Assembly: GCA_024345305.1 (NCBI GenBank)
Contig: BRON01000002.1
Coordinates: forward strand, 1,178,001 to 1,242,000
Origin: Mrakia gelida
Lineage: Eukaryota; Basidiomycota; Tremellomycetes; Cystofilobasidiales; Mrakiaceae
Length of the DNA: 64,000 bases
Reading direction: 5' to 3'
Of this stretch, positions 1-11,535 are shown in pieces. The translations under genes and the position numbers were made by a program. The notes under the pieces were generated by a model. It had not been told where the DNA came from. It worked only from the letters and a program-made list of their open reading frames with translations, and searched no databases. Numbering within the stretch: position 1 is the first letter of the stretch; each line of letters begins with the position of its first letter.

Positions 1-1570
1 GAACGACCGCGCGAGGAGGGGGCGGGGGTGGTTGAGGTGGGAGAGGAAGAAGGGAGGGCGAGGAGACGGACGTCTGAGGAGGGGGTTGGGAGGGCTAAGG
101 AGGGAGAGGAGCTGTGGGGAGGAAAGGAGAGGAAAGAGGGTTGGGTGAGTGGGTTAGTGGGAGAAATATAAGTAGGGAAGGGGAGAGAGGGAAGGAAACA
201 AGAGGGAAACGAAACTCACCTCGACGACGCGTCTTCTTCTTCAGCAACCAACCGAACAGGAACGATCCGTTTCCGCGTCGCTCCAGTATGGTACGTCCGA
301 ACGGTGAGTTCTTGCCCTACGTAGCAGCCTTTTCGGAAGTCGACTGCGGGAGAAATGAGGTGGAAGGGAGAGGAGGACAGGTCAGGTTGCGAAGGAGGGT
401 GGGCAAGAGGAGACGCGCACAAAGGCTTTGGGAGAGGAAAAGAAGGGTGAACGAGCCGACTCACCACCGCCCATGAAATCCAAGTTGGACTCTGAGGGAA
501 GAGCCGACATGGGTACGATGTCCTCGATCCCTTCCGGCACGCCGTGAAGGATTCGATGGAGGGTGTAGGAGGAGGGATCGGGCGAGGCTGAGGTCGAGGT
601 GGGTGGGGAGGCGAGGGACGCTGTGCGAGGGGAGAGGTTAGTTGGGAGTGAGTGGGAGGAGAAGAGCGTAGAGACGAGAGGAAGGAGTCAGTTCGAACTT
701 CTAGTAGCAAGGAGAAAGGAACGAAACGAATCGCGAACTCACGTCTCCCCCCCTTCTTCACCAAACCCCTCCACCCCATTCCCTTAGCTCTCAAGTCCCA
801 ACCCCCAACCTCCTCCTCCAACCCAGTCACCCCTTCACCCTCCACCTCCGACCCACTCGTCCCAGGCAAAGGCGTCTGTTCCTTCGTCCACCCAACCAAC
901 CCAGCACTCTCCCCCGTCCCCCACTTCCACTCCCTCACTCCGTCCTCAAGGGCTTCCTCGTCGTGACCCCACGCGGCCCACACGTCCCAGTGTTCGGAGA
1001 CGTCCTTGAGGGATACTTTTGAACGGAGAACGAACTTCTTGATGGCTGGGATGAGAGAGGGGGAGGTCCGGGAGTCGAAGTCGATGAGGAACGAGGAGGT
1101 CGGAGGGTGCGGGTAGATGTGGACGTCGAAGAGGATTCGGCCCTGCGACGAAACACGATCAGGAGGTGTAGGAGAGTCAGTGTGGGGTTCGAACGGGTTC
1201 GAAGAGAGACGCGACGAGGCGAAGCGATGAAGACGGAGGAAAGAAGGGAGGGAGGAAAAGATCGAGCTCATCATTTGCTTACCTGAGCGTGCAAGAAGGA
1301 GCCATAGAACGGCCGTCCAACGAACGAATCAGGAATCTTGACACCTGTGATTCCGTTGAGGAACTTGGTCGCGTCCCTTCCTCCCACGCTGATGACGGTT
1401 CGATTCGGGACGGGCGAGGAGGAGGGGAAGATGGAGGAGGAAGGAGGGAAGGACGAGTAGGAGCGACGGGGTTGGCTGAGGAAGACCGTTGAGAACCGAG
1501 TTGTAGAGGAAGATCGCAAGAGAGCTGAGGAGGTTAAGAGCTGGAGTTGGAAGGGGAGGTGGTTGAACAT
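1..1570 (-). CDS. IBA57: IBA57-like mitochondrial Fe-S cluster assembly factor (CAF17/YgfZ family), 3' end missing
   Basis: Mitochondrial folate-binding-fold protein needed for maturation of 4Fe-4S proteins such as aconitase and lipoate synthase (family knowledge). Exons read on the minus strand: 1570-1283, 1142-743, 620-465, 343-220, and 111 to the window edge; reading phases match at every junction. The first exon has an Arg/Ser-rich, acid-poor start typical of a mitochondrial presequence. Its end joins to give [10 protein letters not shown], a family block. The third exon has [20 protein letters not shown], and the fourth the diagnostic [17 protein letters not shown] signature with its conserved Cys. 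The C-terminus runs off the left edge. Start chosen as the ATG before the presequence. It is divergent from PHS1, whose ATG lies about 350 bp away. Confidence 0.9.
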
Positions 1571-1916
1571 TTTCGTTCGAAAAGAGATGGCGGTCGGTAA
1601 GGAAGGAGAGGAGGGAGGTCAACACCTTGGAGTCGTCGCTCGCTCCGTTCCGCCCCTCTCGCCGTCTCCTCCTCTCTCTCCTCCACCATCCCAAAGAAAG
1701 GGTCAGTTCGCTTTTTCGCTCTTAACGACGAGTATACCCATCAACCTAACTCGTTTCCCTAAACTTCGTGCAAACAGAAACAAGGACTCTTCCAGCTCGG
1801 CCTCTTCTTCACCTCGACCCGACTCTTGGTTCTCCATCCCTTCCTCCTCCTCGTCCTCCTTCCCTCTCTTCTCAACTCCCATCCCTTCCATCGACAACGG
1901 AACCCCAGCAGCCACG

Positions 1917-3504
1917 ATGTCTACCAAGAACGCTACAGAGGATGTCAAGACGACAGCTGCGAGGAGGAAGACGGCCGCTTCAGGAGGAGTCAAGAAAGGT
2001 CAGCTCGAGCTTCGACCTCTCGCCCTTCATCTCCTTCGACTTCCTTCGTCTCTCGTCTTTCTTCTCGCTGACATCCAACGTCTCAACCCTCTTCTGCATT
2101 CACTCAGCTCAACCTGCTCTCGTGAAATACTACCTCGTCGCCTACAACGTTCTCTCCTCCCTCGCCTGGGGTTCCATCCTTCTCCTCCTCCTCCTTCACA
2201 TCGTCTCCCCCGCCAACTCCCCCTCTCTCACCTCATCCAAGTCAACCACCACAGCCGGTGCCGTCACCTCCAAGATCTGGTCCCTCTTCAACTCAGCCGT
2301 CGCTGCCCCGTCAAGCAAGCGAACTGTCGCTCTCGATAGACTTCGAGGAGCCTACGCCGCTGTTGGACCTCTCACCAAGATCGTTCAGACCTTCGCTGCC
2401 TTGGAGGTCGTGCATGCTGCGACGGGCTTGGTCAGGAGTCCTTGGGTTACTACTGCTGCTCAAGTGGCGAGTAGGTTGTGGACGGTTTGGGGAGTCGTAG
2501 AGTTGTTTGAGGAGGTGAGTCGGTCGTTCTCGTTCCCTCTCGTTCTTGAGCTCGACTCCCTCCCTTTCAAACGCGTCACCGTCGCCTTCCATCTGCGCCA
2601 AACTCAACTCTCACACCTCCTACCACATCTCCTACCCTCCAACATATGTCTCTCCCGTTCACCTTCTCTGGTGAAGCTGACTTCCTCCCCTCGTCTTGTC
2701 TTTGTTCGAAACGCGTCGCAGCCCAAAGTCTCCCCCGCCTACTCCCTCCTCATCTTCGCCTGGTCCTTCACTGAAGTCGTCCGATACGCCTTCTACGCTC
2801 TCAACCTCCTCAACATCGAGCCTTACGCGCTTCTCTGGCTGAGGTGCGTCTTCGCTCCCACGCAACACGACCTTGTTCTCCCTCAAGCTCACTTCATTTC
2901 TCCCTCCTTCCCTCCCATCCTTCCCTCCCCACCCCATCCCACCCCTCCCACCTTCCCACCACCCCTCCCTCCACCCAACCTAACCCTCCTCTTGCAGATA
3001 TTCAACCTTCTACCCCCTCTACCCCCTCGGCGCCGCCTCGGAACTCTTCCTCTCCCTGATCGTCCTCAAACCTCTCGCTCGACTCCCCCTCGCGGGCCCT
3101 TACCTCGCTGAGCTCATCTCGGCTTTCGTCCCTGCGGCGTACACCAAAGCGTCGCACGGGCTCCTCGCCCTTGGGAAAGGAGTGGCAGCAAGTGAGCCTT
3201 GGGGAGGGTTGGATTACTTCAGAGGGTTCTTGACGGTCGTTTGGCCTCCTGGTGAGTCGAGTCGTCGTGTCTCTCTGTTTGGAGGGTGGGGAGTTGGCGT
3301 GGGTGTGGGCTTGGAGCAGCGAGTGCTCTTGGGTCGAACGAGAGCTCGAAGTCCTGAACGAACGCGCTCGCTGACCCCTCTGCTTCGTTTCGCTCGCTCG
3401 CAGCTCTCGTCGTGATGTACAACTACATGATTGGACAGAGGAAGAAGGCTCTTCGGGCTGCTAAGGGAGGGAAGAAGGTTGGGGAGGAGAAGAAGAGGAA
3501 CTAA
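1917..3504 (+). CDS. PHS1: Very-long-chain (3R)-3-hydroxyacyl-CoA dehydratase, PHS1/HACD family
   Basis: ER membrane enzyme for the third step of fatty-acid elongation, dehydrating 3-hydroxyacyl-CoA to trans-2-enoyl-CoA (family knowledge). Exons 1917-1998, 2108-2514, 2722-2843, 2998-3251 and 3404-3504 give a 321-residue protein. Visible: a Lys/Thr-rich N-terminus, then several hydrophobic segments beginning at YYLVAYNVLSSLAWG. The FAWSFTEVVRYAFY block carries the catalytic Glu region, and WLRYSTFYPLYPLG the Tyr region of the family. The tail GGKKVGEEKKRN is a C-terminal Lys-rich, ER-retention-like end. The first intron uses the unusual donor GTCAGC; the reading phase and the protein support it. 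Confidence 0.93.
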
Positions 3505-4074
3505 GGCTTTGCGTTCTCGTTCGCGTCGTTGCCGTTTGGATGGAGGCAGGGTGCGGGGGAGGAGAGAGATGGGGTGGGACGGGGTGGTCTGTGGTTGGGG
3601 TCGGTTTCGTTCGTTCTCTAGAATCGGATGGCTTGATTTGCGTTTGATTTGGTTTTTGCGAGGACGGGAGAGCAGAGCAGAGACGAGAGAGAGACAGAAC
3701 TCAAAAGCGAAACGAACGAGACATCGATTCCGCTCTCGCACTAATACTAGACTGTGTTGACGAAGTTCCTTCTCTGAACCAATATCGTTCCTCGTACATA
3801 GAGAGACCTCGATCACCGTTGATGCTCTGAGGAAAAGAAGAGAGGGAAGGGAAGAAGCGGTGATCAGGACGCGAGCCAGCGAGGGAGGGCTGAGAACGAC
3901 GCGGCGAAGGAGCGGAGGCTGACTTTGAGGTGGATGAGCCTGGTGTAAGAAGCGAAGAGATGAATGGTGTGATCAGAACATGAATCGAGCTGGACGAGAG
4001 GAAGCGAGAAAGCAGAACGAGATGGAAACGAACGAAGGGGCGAGAAGAGATTGGTTTGACGAGAGAGTCTGTGA
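3505..4074. other. Intergenic stretch, convergent 3' ends
   Basis: Lies between the PHS1 stop and the 3' end of the F-box-like gene on the opposite strand. It should hold both 3' UTRs and poly(A) sites. I see no coding exon, tRNA or strong hairpin in it. Confidence 0.6.
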
Positions 4075-5262
4075 TCAAGCGAGTCCGTTCAAGGTCCTGG
4101 AGATCATGCCTGAGGTCGTCAGAGACAGGAACGCCGGTCGTGTCAGTTTGTGAAAGTGTTCAAGAGAAGCGGGAGGCGAAGCGGACCTCACCTGAGCGAG
4201 AGGCGAGAACAATCCGACGCGACTCCCATCCTCGAGCTCCCACTCCCAGCTATCCACCATCGGACCAAACCCGAGCTGCTGAGAAGCACACTTCCTCCAA
4301 TCCTTGTTGAATCCGATCAGGACGCAAGGACGCCGCTTGAACCTCGACGTGAGGGAGGCGAGGATGGTCAGAAACCGCATCGGCTGGATCCTCCTCGGCG
4401 AGTCGACGGCGTGGATGTGGATGGGAGTGAGGTTGCATTCGAGGATGACACGTAAAATGACGTCCTGTGCGAAGGCCTCTGGGGTGATGGAGCCGAGGAG
4501 GAATGTTGAGGGGAGGAGGAGGGAGGAAGCGACGCCGGTCCAAGGCAGCTGGCGATAGAAGTTCCGTCGCTGGACGTCCATGAGGTCCATCCTTTCCTCA
4601 ATGAGGTTGGTTCGCTTTCGAGCTCCAGCCTTGATCATCCCCATGAGCGTCCGAGGCTTGAGGGCAAGGACGAGACTGTAGAGCTCGACGGTACGAGTCG
4701 AGCGTGGAGGGGAGGGCGAGGGAGGAGGGAAGATGACTCGCTTGAGGTTGGGGAAGTGTAAGGCGTTCGGGCTGAAGGGAGTGATGTAGTTGTAAGACGC
4801 GTCCTCTAGAGGGTCTTGTCCCTTGGCCATGTCGTTCTTGATCTTGGGAAGGTTGAGAGGGACCATCGACTGTTCATCCGTCGCCAGCTTGATCTCCACC
4901 ACCAGCTCTCTCCTCCTCCTTCCTTCGTCCCCGTTCTCCCTAAAGAATCCCACTGACTCGTCGAAAAGTACTTCCCAGTCCCTCGATTCTTTGAAGCTGA
5001 TGGAACGGAGGAAGTGAGGAAGGACGAGGGAGGAGAAGCCTTTGGAGACGAGGAGGAGGTGGGAGAGGCCGCGAGGAGGAGTCGGTTCGGGAGCGAAGGG
5101 CGAAGGGTTGGGAGATGGGAAGACGTCGGAGATGATCCGTTCGAGGACCTCGAGGGGGATCCGTAGCGACGAGTTGTTGTGAGTGAAGTTGGGAAGGGGA
5201 GGGGAGAGCGAGGCGAGGGGGGATAGGAAAGGGGGAGGAAGGGAGGAGTGGGAGGAGCTCAT
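4075..5262 (-). CDS. F-box-like / LRR-type fungal protein of unknown target
   Basis: A single open frame of 395 residues starting at MSSSHSSLPPP. After a Pro/Ser-rich start, residues about 34-70 read IPLEVLERIISDVFPSP then SHLLLVSKGFSSLVLPHFLRS, the usual pattern of a fungal F-box (Pro-Leu-Glu, hydrophobic helices, Val-Ser-Lys). The rest resembles variable leucine-rich F-box proteins. Such proteins usually recruit substrates to SCF ubiquitin ligases, but the target cannot be read from sequence. The 3' end is ambiguous: a good donor follows SPLAQ (GTGAGG), with CTGAC and a CTCAG acceptor 82 nt on, and splicing there would end the protein almost at once, near residue 370. Confidence 0.7.
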   Translation of the reverse strand: MSSSHSSLPPPFLSPLASLSPPLPNFTHNNSSLRIPLEVLERIISDVFPSPNPSPFAPEPTPPRGLSHLLLVSKGFSSLVLPHFLRSISFKESRDWEVLFDESVGFFRENGDEGRRRRELVVEIKLATDEQSMVPLNLPKIKNDMAKGQDPLEDASYNYITPFSPNALHFPNLKRVIFPPPSPSPPRSTRTVELYSLVLALKPRTLMGMIKAGARKRTNLIEERMDLMDVQRRNFYRQLPWTGVASSLLLPSTFLLGSITPEAFAQDVILRVILECNLTPIHIHAVDSPRRIQPMRFLTILASLTSRFKRRPCVLIGFNKDWRKCASQQLGFGPMVDSWEWELEDGSRVGLFSPLAQVRSASPPASLEHFHKLTRPAFLSLTTSGMISRTLNGLA

Positions 5263-5734
5263 TCGATTGAGATGAGGTTCGACTCTTCGGAGATCCAGGG
5301 ATTCTGGACGAGGTGCGAGCGAGCGCTGGGGAGGTCGAGCAAATCGGATGGGAGGATAAAGACAATCGTCCTGGTCGAGCTTGTCGTGGGTGAGGGAGCA
5401 AAGAAGGAAAGGTGGGTCGAACCGGGTGAGCTCGATCCTCTGCGATCTTCCTTAGCGACCGCAAGCGGTCTCTCAGTCGAGAGTACTTAGATCTTCCAAC
5501 GCGGTCGAAAGATACTCGGCTTCGAACGTAGTTTCGAGAAGACATATCTAAAGAAGTTGAGAGCAGAGAAGGAAGAGTGAACAGCGTCGAAGACCCGTCC
5601 TCGCCGTCCCTTTCTCCCTCTCGCTCATAGAAACGGATCCAGAGAAGAACGAATCATTAGCAAAGAGACAAAAGACACAAAAACTGAATGCTTTTCCGAG
5701 AAGCTGGTTCCGAAGGCAGCAAATCCATCTGGTT
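5263..5734. other. Intergenic stretch between tandem minus-strand genes
   Basis: Upstream region of the F-box-like gene and 3' flank of PL4 copy 1. Short overlapping open frames here are Ser/Arg-rich and look like chance frames. No RNA gene seen. Confidence 0.5.
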
Positions 5735-8700
5735 TTACGAGTCCTTTCCAACCTCGAGTCGAATCGCGTCGTCTTTGAGCGAGGAGAGAACGAAGTCGAA
5801 GGTCAGCCCTCTCTCATCTCGGCTCGGACCGAGAACGATGGGGGAAAGGGAGAGTCGACTCACACATAACGTCCACCGAGTAGTTCCTGAAGTTGACGTC
5901 TCCTCCCGATGCGTTGTAGGGCAGGGCGAGGACGAGCTTGTTCCATCCTTGTTTGAGCTGAGAACCAGGGATCTTGTACCTGCAATGAACAAAACCTCTT
6001 CGTCAGACGAGGCTCGAGGTGAGGAAGGAGTGTAGAGGTCGGCGACTCACTTGTTTTCGAGGTTGTAGCAGGCGATTCCGCTTCGCTGCGAGCAGGACGA
6101 CGAGTGGTAGTAAGGGATGGTCCAGACGAGAGGCGTGTTTCCGTTTGAGATGACGCTGAGGTTGAGGTCCGAGGAGTTTGAGGAGGGTTCTGGGACGTCG
6201 AGATTTCCGGACGGAGCTGTGAGAAGGGACGATCAGCCCGATCTCGGACGACGAAGCAACGGAGGAGGCTCGAGGCTCGACTTACTTCGTGCAGCAGCCT
6301 GGGCGAGGAAGGAAGAGAAAGTCAGCGAACGAAACCTTGTGTAGTGAAGCTCAGGATACTTACCAGCTGAACGGTCAGCGTCCTGGAGGACAAGGGGCGG
6401 TGGAAAGGGGGATCAGCGAGACGTCCACGAAGACGAAGGGACGAGAGGGCGACGCGACTCACCCGATCTTCGAAGGCAGATCGACGGCTTGCTTGGCTGT
6501 GAGCTCGAAGTTGATAGTCCACTCGTTGACGTTATCGAGAACGAATCCAGGCCTGGTGTAAGTTCCTCCGTAACTGAAGAAGAGAGAAGGGTAATCAGGT
6601 CGGACGTTCAACGACGACTAGCGAGGAAAGCCCTCGACAAGAGGCGACGAGCGTGCGCACCGAGAGTAGTGGATGTAGTTCCAGTCTTTGGCGTAGTCCG
6701 AAACTCCGACGGTGTAGTTGACTCCTTGAGGGAAGTCGGTAGGGAAGCTGAGGAGGCAGGCGAAGAGTCAGCAACGAGCCTCGAGTCGAGCGAGCACTGA
6801 AAAAAATCGACAACTCACTCCCACTGTCCCCAGTAGGCCCGGTGCTCCTCGGGATGGTTGGTGTGGTTGGGATCCTTAGCGAGACCGTGACGGTACTCTC
6901 CAGCGCTCTTGTCGGGAACTGTTGAGGTGAGGAGGGACAGAGGCGAGTCAGCTCGAGTAGAAGACGCGTCGACGAACGAAACGCGACTCACCTCCGATCC
7001 TCCAGATCTCAGCTCCGTTCTGATCAGTACTCCAGCTCCATGATCGAGAGGTAGTCTTTCCAGCTGTGATGACGACGTTGTCGTATACGTAGTTTCCGAA
7101 CACACCTGAAAAAGAGACGAGGTTAGAACATGGACGTCGAGGAAGAGTTGACCGCAACGACCGATGGAGGACTCACCAGACGCGTAGCAGGTGAGTCTGT
7201 ACTTTCCAGGCTTGACTCGAGGAATAGTAACCGTTCCGGCCGAGGTGATGTTCGACCAGTACTGGCCGACAGTGCTGTCCATCGAGTCCTGAACGACGGA
7301 GGAAGAAGAACGGGGAGTGAGCTCGAGTAAGCGGACGCGAGACGGCCTTCGGCAAGCTCGACGAACCTGGAAATCGACGCCGACCTGAGTGAGAACAGCC
7401 TTTCCGTCGAAGGCGCCTGTGAGGATAAGGCGCGTTTAGTGATCGGAGCGAGCGAGTGAAAAAGGAAAGAACGACGCGACTGACCTGAAGGCATCTGGAT
7501 CTTGGCCGTGAAAGCTCCTCGCTGAGCCGAGTTTGCGAAGCCTTGGATGTAGGGAGCGATGCTGTCGTAGAACTCGACGTCGAAGGTGGGTGTACTGGAA
7601 TGGAACACGCGTCAGGCTCGAGAAGAGGGAGGGGTAGTTTGATCGGACTCACGCAAACTTCTCCGCGTCGGCGAGAAGGTCGAGGAGAGCTCCTCCCTTG
7701 TTGGCGTAAACGAACGAAGGCCCGAAGAGTCGATCGTAGCCAGTCCCGAGGTAGGGGGTGCTGAGGAGGGAATATCAGAGAAAGACATCAGCGAAACGAA
7801 ACGAAGGAAGAATCGAAGTGTTTCCGACTGACCTCGCTCCACGATGGTTCGAGCTGAGGAAGAGAGGAGAGGGTCAGTGGAAGTGCTACAGGACATTGGA
7901 AAGGACGTTGACTCACACGTAGTAGTCGTAGATGTTAGTGTCGACGACGAGATCACTCCTCAGCGGTCCACCGAGGTAGCCTGAACGAACAAACGGGTTG
8001 AGAAGATCAGTTCGAGCTCACGAGTTCGAAGGTTGCTCGCAGATGAAGGACCGACCTTCTAAGTTGTTGTAGACAGTCCAGAGCCCAATCGAAGATCCCT
8101 CGGAGTAGAAACCATGGGCTGCATATCGAGGGGACGCGAGTCAGTGACGAGAGTGAAGACGACTCGTTTCGACGCGTCCGCTCACCTTTGTGGTCGGCGT
8201 ATTGGGCAGCCCACTCGTACTTGGTGAAGTAGTCCGACCTGCAAGATCAAAAGCGAGTGAATTCAGCTCACTCGTTCCACCAAGAGGAAGGCCAGAGACT
8301 GAAAAGACTTACTGTTCGCTCACGTAGGGATCCGAGGGCGTCTTTCCGAGGTACCAGCTGCGAGACGCGAGAGGAGGGATCAGCTGAGTTGAAGGAGCCG
8401 GAGGATCAAGGGTGAGAGACTGACGTAGCATCCTGAACAGTGCTGGAGGAAGAGAAACGGAAGAGGGTCAGCGGCGAGGTAGCAAGAAGACGAAGACGGA
8501 AGATCGAACTCACACCTGAGCCGCAATGGCAGCAGCCGAGGGAATGTGACCGTACTGAACGGAATTGGTGACAAGATGAGTCCACAGGTTGGTGTTGGGT
8601 CGGAAGACAGTTCGGAACTGAAAGGGAAAGAAGGGGAGTCAGCATCGAGGGCTCGGAGATCGATCGAAACGCGACGAGGTCGCTCACCTCTCCGAGTTGC

Positions 8701-9809
8701 CCGTAATCGATACCAGCTACGGCTTGCGGGATAGTGATCCGAGTAAAAGTATGGACTCCGGTCTCTCCGTCTTTGATGAAGCTGTGAAGACGCGAAGGAA
8801 GAGTCGAGACGAGTCGTGAACGAGACGCGCGCGTTGAACGAAGGTCGGACTCACAAGTATCGCTTGAAGACCATGTTGACTCGGACGACCTGGGAGTGGA
8901 AAGGGTGGTCAGCCGAGTATCTATAACTCTCAGAACGAGCGATGAGGAACTCACAGTCTCAGTCATGATGACTCCAACCCAGTTGAACCCTTTCGAGTCC
9001 TTTCCAGAGACGACTCGGAACGTCGCGACTTTACTGGTTCCGACTTCGTAGTACCGAGAAGCTACGAGCGAGACAAAGGATCAGTATAGATTGGATGAGA
9101 CGAACGGGGAGCTGCGTCGACGATACTCACTGGCAGGAGCGACGGCAGGCACTCCCTGGAGATCGAAGTCTGATTGGAAGAGACGAGGGGAAGACGAGAT
9201 CAGCGGGGAATTTGTAGATCCAAGCACAGCCACAGGTCAGACTTACACCATTTTCCTGGGAGAAAGCGAAGGTTTGGAAGTCAGTCCAATGCTCGAGGCT
9301 CGAAGAGAAGAAGGGGCGAAGGGACGAGCTCACCGATGCTTCCACTCGGGACGCCTGCAGATCGAGGACGAGAGAGATCAGTTTGGCTCGGCGTACAAGA
9401 GGAGCAGAGAGGTGAGCTCACCAAGAAGAGAGGTGTTGTCGAAGTTGAGCTTGTTGACGGCTCCGTTGGCCTTGGTGATGCTGAGAGGAGGGAGATGGCG
9501 AGCGAGGGAGGTGAAGGAGGAAGCGTGAGCTCAACCGAACGCGAACAGATCGTCTTCATTGACCTCCTTGCGACCAACCTCAAGAGGAACCGATCGTTGT
9601 AGATCGATATGGCTGGACAAAGTATTCAGAAGGGATGGAGTGAGCGTCTCGCGAGATCAACGAGCCAAGCGAAGGGAGGGAAGAACGAAGGAGGGGAACC
9701 AAAAACGAGTCGCGTCGAACTCACTGGTAGTCGTGTTCTCACTCCCGACAGCGGCGAGAGCTGGCTGAACGAAGGCCAGAAGAAGAGGAATCCAGGCGAA
9801 GAGAAGCAT
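5735..9809 (-). CDS. Rhamnogalacturonan lyase, polysaccharide lyase family 4 (copy 1, intact)
   Basis: Secreted enzyme cleaving the rhamnogalacturonan-I backbone of pectin by beta-elimination (PL4 knowledge). Start is the ATG at 9809 giving MLLFAWIPLLLAFVQPALA, a clear signal peptide; the stop follows YDAIRLEVGKDS at 5735. More than 20 small exons. Family blocks read in order on the minus strand: YFDLQGVPAVAPAS, IDYGQLGE, NNLEGYLGGPL-type region, YDSIAPYIQGFANSAQRGA, VGQYWSNITSAGTVTIPRVK, YRLTCYASG then VFGNYVYDNVV, AEIWRIG, GEYRHGLAKDPN, HPEEHRAYWGQW and NEWTINFELTAKQAV. Two exons are tiny: 9247-9255 (9 nt) and 8425-8442 (18 nt). Phases agree through the region that is broken in copy 2. The three domains expected (catalytic beta-sandwich, fibronectin-like, carbohydrate-binding-like) all appear to be present. 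Confidence 0.9.
9247..9255 (-). other. 9-nt microexon of PL4 copy 1
   Basis: Reads GA-AAA-TGG-T between a CTCCCAG acceptor and a GTAAGT donor, joining ...SIG to KWYFDLQG. A matching 9-nt exon exists in copy 2 at 16083-16091. Confidence 0.8.
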
Positions 9810-10257
9810 AGCTTGAAGGGGCGAGATGGTGGGTAGGGGAGGAAGACGAGGAAGCTCGAACGAAAAGAGAGTCTTCCTTCGTGCGTCGGTCATCGATTCC
9901 ACCGAGGAGCTGCCGGCAACCAAACGGACCGCTTAGGAAAGCTGCAACGTGACCAAGATGAAGGCGGAGCTGTTCAGAAGTGCGTTTCGTGTTAGAGAGA
10001 CCGAGGGAAGAAAGGGAGCTAACCAGGGGAAGCGCGACCGCGTCTCGCTTTGATCTCTCCCCCTCCCTGTCTCTCGACCGACGGAAGAACAAGAGTGCGG
10101 CTGGTCTTCAGAACACGCTGTAGGAAAGTCGCAGACTTGGTACCTGTTCGTAGCGAGACATGCGCGAAGGGAACGCTGGGATGGAAGTAAAAGGTCGCGT
10201 CGCCTCGCTCTCTCGTTCGTTCGTCGTGGAGAAAATCGTCACATATCGTTTCTGTTT
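9810..10257. other. Promoter region of PL4 copy 1 and 3' flank of TMA20
   Basis: Same-strand gap of about 450 bp. It should contain the lyase promoter. No clear core motif or RNA gene recognised by eye. Confidence 0.5.
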
Positions 10258-11385
10258 CTAGATGGTCATAAGCTTGTAGAAGTCGTCCCCGAGGTAGTGC
10301 ACCGACTCGATAGCCACTCCCTTGCTGAGGAAGGGCGAAAAAGGGAAGGGAGAGAAGGGAAGGTCGTCAGTTCTGTCTCGCTCTTCCCCTTCCTCCTCGT
10401 CCTCGTCCTCCTCGCAACGTCTCCAAGACAACAAACCAGAGAAGGGATAAGGCAGCTACTCACTTGATTTTCCGAATGTCCTCTGTGCTCATCTTCAAGA
10501 TCCCCATCCCAACGGCGTGCTCCTTTCCCTCAGCGAAGATGGCGACTGACGTCTCGGCTGGCAGGGCGAGGTCGGGAGGAGGAAGGGATCCTCCTGGAGA
10601 AGTGAGACCGGGACACATCATGTTCGCTCCCTGGTGATGATGAAGATGAGAGCGGGGGTAAGTACGGGTGAAGGAGAGGAGGAGGAGAGAGCTGGAGGGA
10701 GTGAATGGAGGAGAGGGAGGGAAGGAGAACGAACCGCCAGCAGGAATCGGATCGCTCCTCGGTCGATCTTGACATGGGGAAGAAGCTCAGGGTCTGGTAG
10801 AGAAAGATGAGAGATCAGCTTGAGCATCTGAGCGCTCGAGAGAACAGGAAGAAGGTACGAACACTTGTGAAGGACACGCAGACAAGGGAAGTAAGGTCCG
10901 TCGAAGTGCTGGAAGAACAGAGGCTCGCCGTTGAGAGCGAAGATGGAGATGTGTTCACGACTGGAACCGACCAAGGAATAGCAGAGATGAACATGATGAG
11001 CTTGTGTTTGACGTGAAAACTTTACGAGGAGGAGGAAGGGAGGTAGAGGGAAGGAAGGGGAGAATGACGTTCGAGAGGTTGAGCTCGAACGAAACGCTTC
11101 TGAGAGCTCAAACTGACCATTTAACGAGAGTCAAACCTTCCTTCTTGGGCCAGAGGGACTCCAGCACGCTGCCCTCCTCGGTCCCCTCACCGTCAGCCAG
11201 CAAGGGCATCTGCTCGAGGATCTTTGAACGGATTCCTCGTTGGACGGACGTCTTGATGGAGACTTGAGACGAAATGTCCTCCTTGGGGTGGAACCTGAGA
11301 AGGAAACAGAGGTCAGGACAACTCCTCCTCCCACCAGAGCGTTCCCTAGACTCGAAAGAGGAGCTCGGACGTACTTTTTGAACAT
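10258..11385 (-). CDS. TMA20: Translation machinery-associated protein TMA20 / MCT-1 (PUA domain)
   Basis: Ribosome-associated partner of TMA22/DENR acting in 40S recycling and reinitiation (family knowledge). Exons 11385-11375, 11294-11118, 10960-10863, 10793-10735, 10630-10464 and 10324-10258 give 192 residues, the usual size. Seen in order: [93 protein letters not shown], and the PUA end [20 protein letters not shown]. Three introns use non-consensus donors (one GTCAGT, two GTTCGT), each fixed by perfectly conserved sequence on both sides. It shares a 150-bp divergent promoter with LUC7. Confidence 0.95.
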
Positions 11386-11535
11386 AGTTGTTAGTTTGAG
11401 GTTGTGGAAGGTTGGGAGAAGGGAGTGAGGTTGAGCTGGCTTCGCAATTTCGCCCGAGGAGGAGACAAGAGATTCGAGCTGTCCCCTTCTCCCTTCCATC
11501 AACTCCATCCAACCCTTTTTCTCACTTCTTCGACT
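11386..11535. promoter_or_regulatory. Bidirectional promoter TMA20 / LUC7
   Basis: Only 150 bp separate the two divergent start codons, so both 5' UTRs and promoters must overlap here. It contains pyrimidine-rich tracts; no TATA box seen. Confidence 0.6.

Noticed and set aside
216..1274. Single long minus-strand open frame through IBA57
   Set aside because: It reads through introns; the spliced model restores conserved blocks such as [10 protein letters not shown] and [11 protein letters not shown] and has consistent phases.
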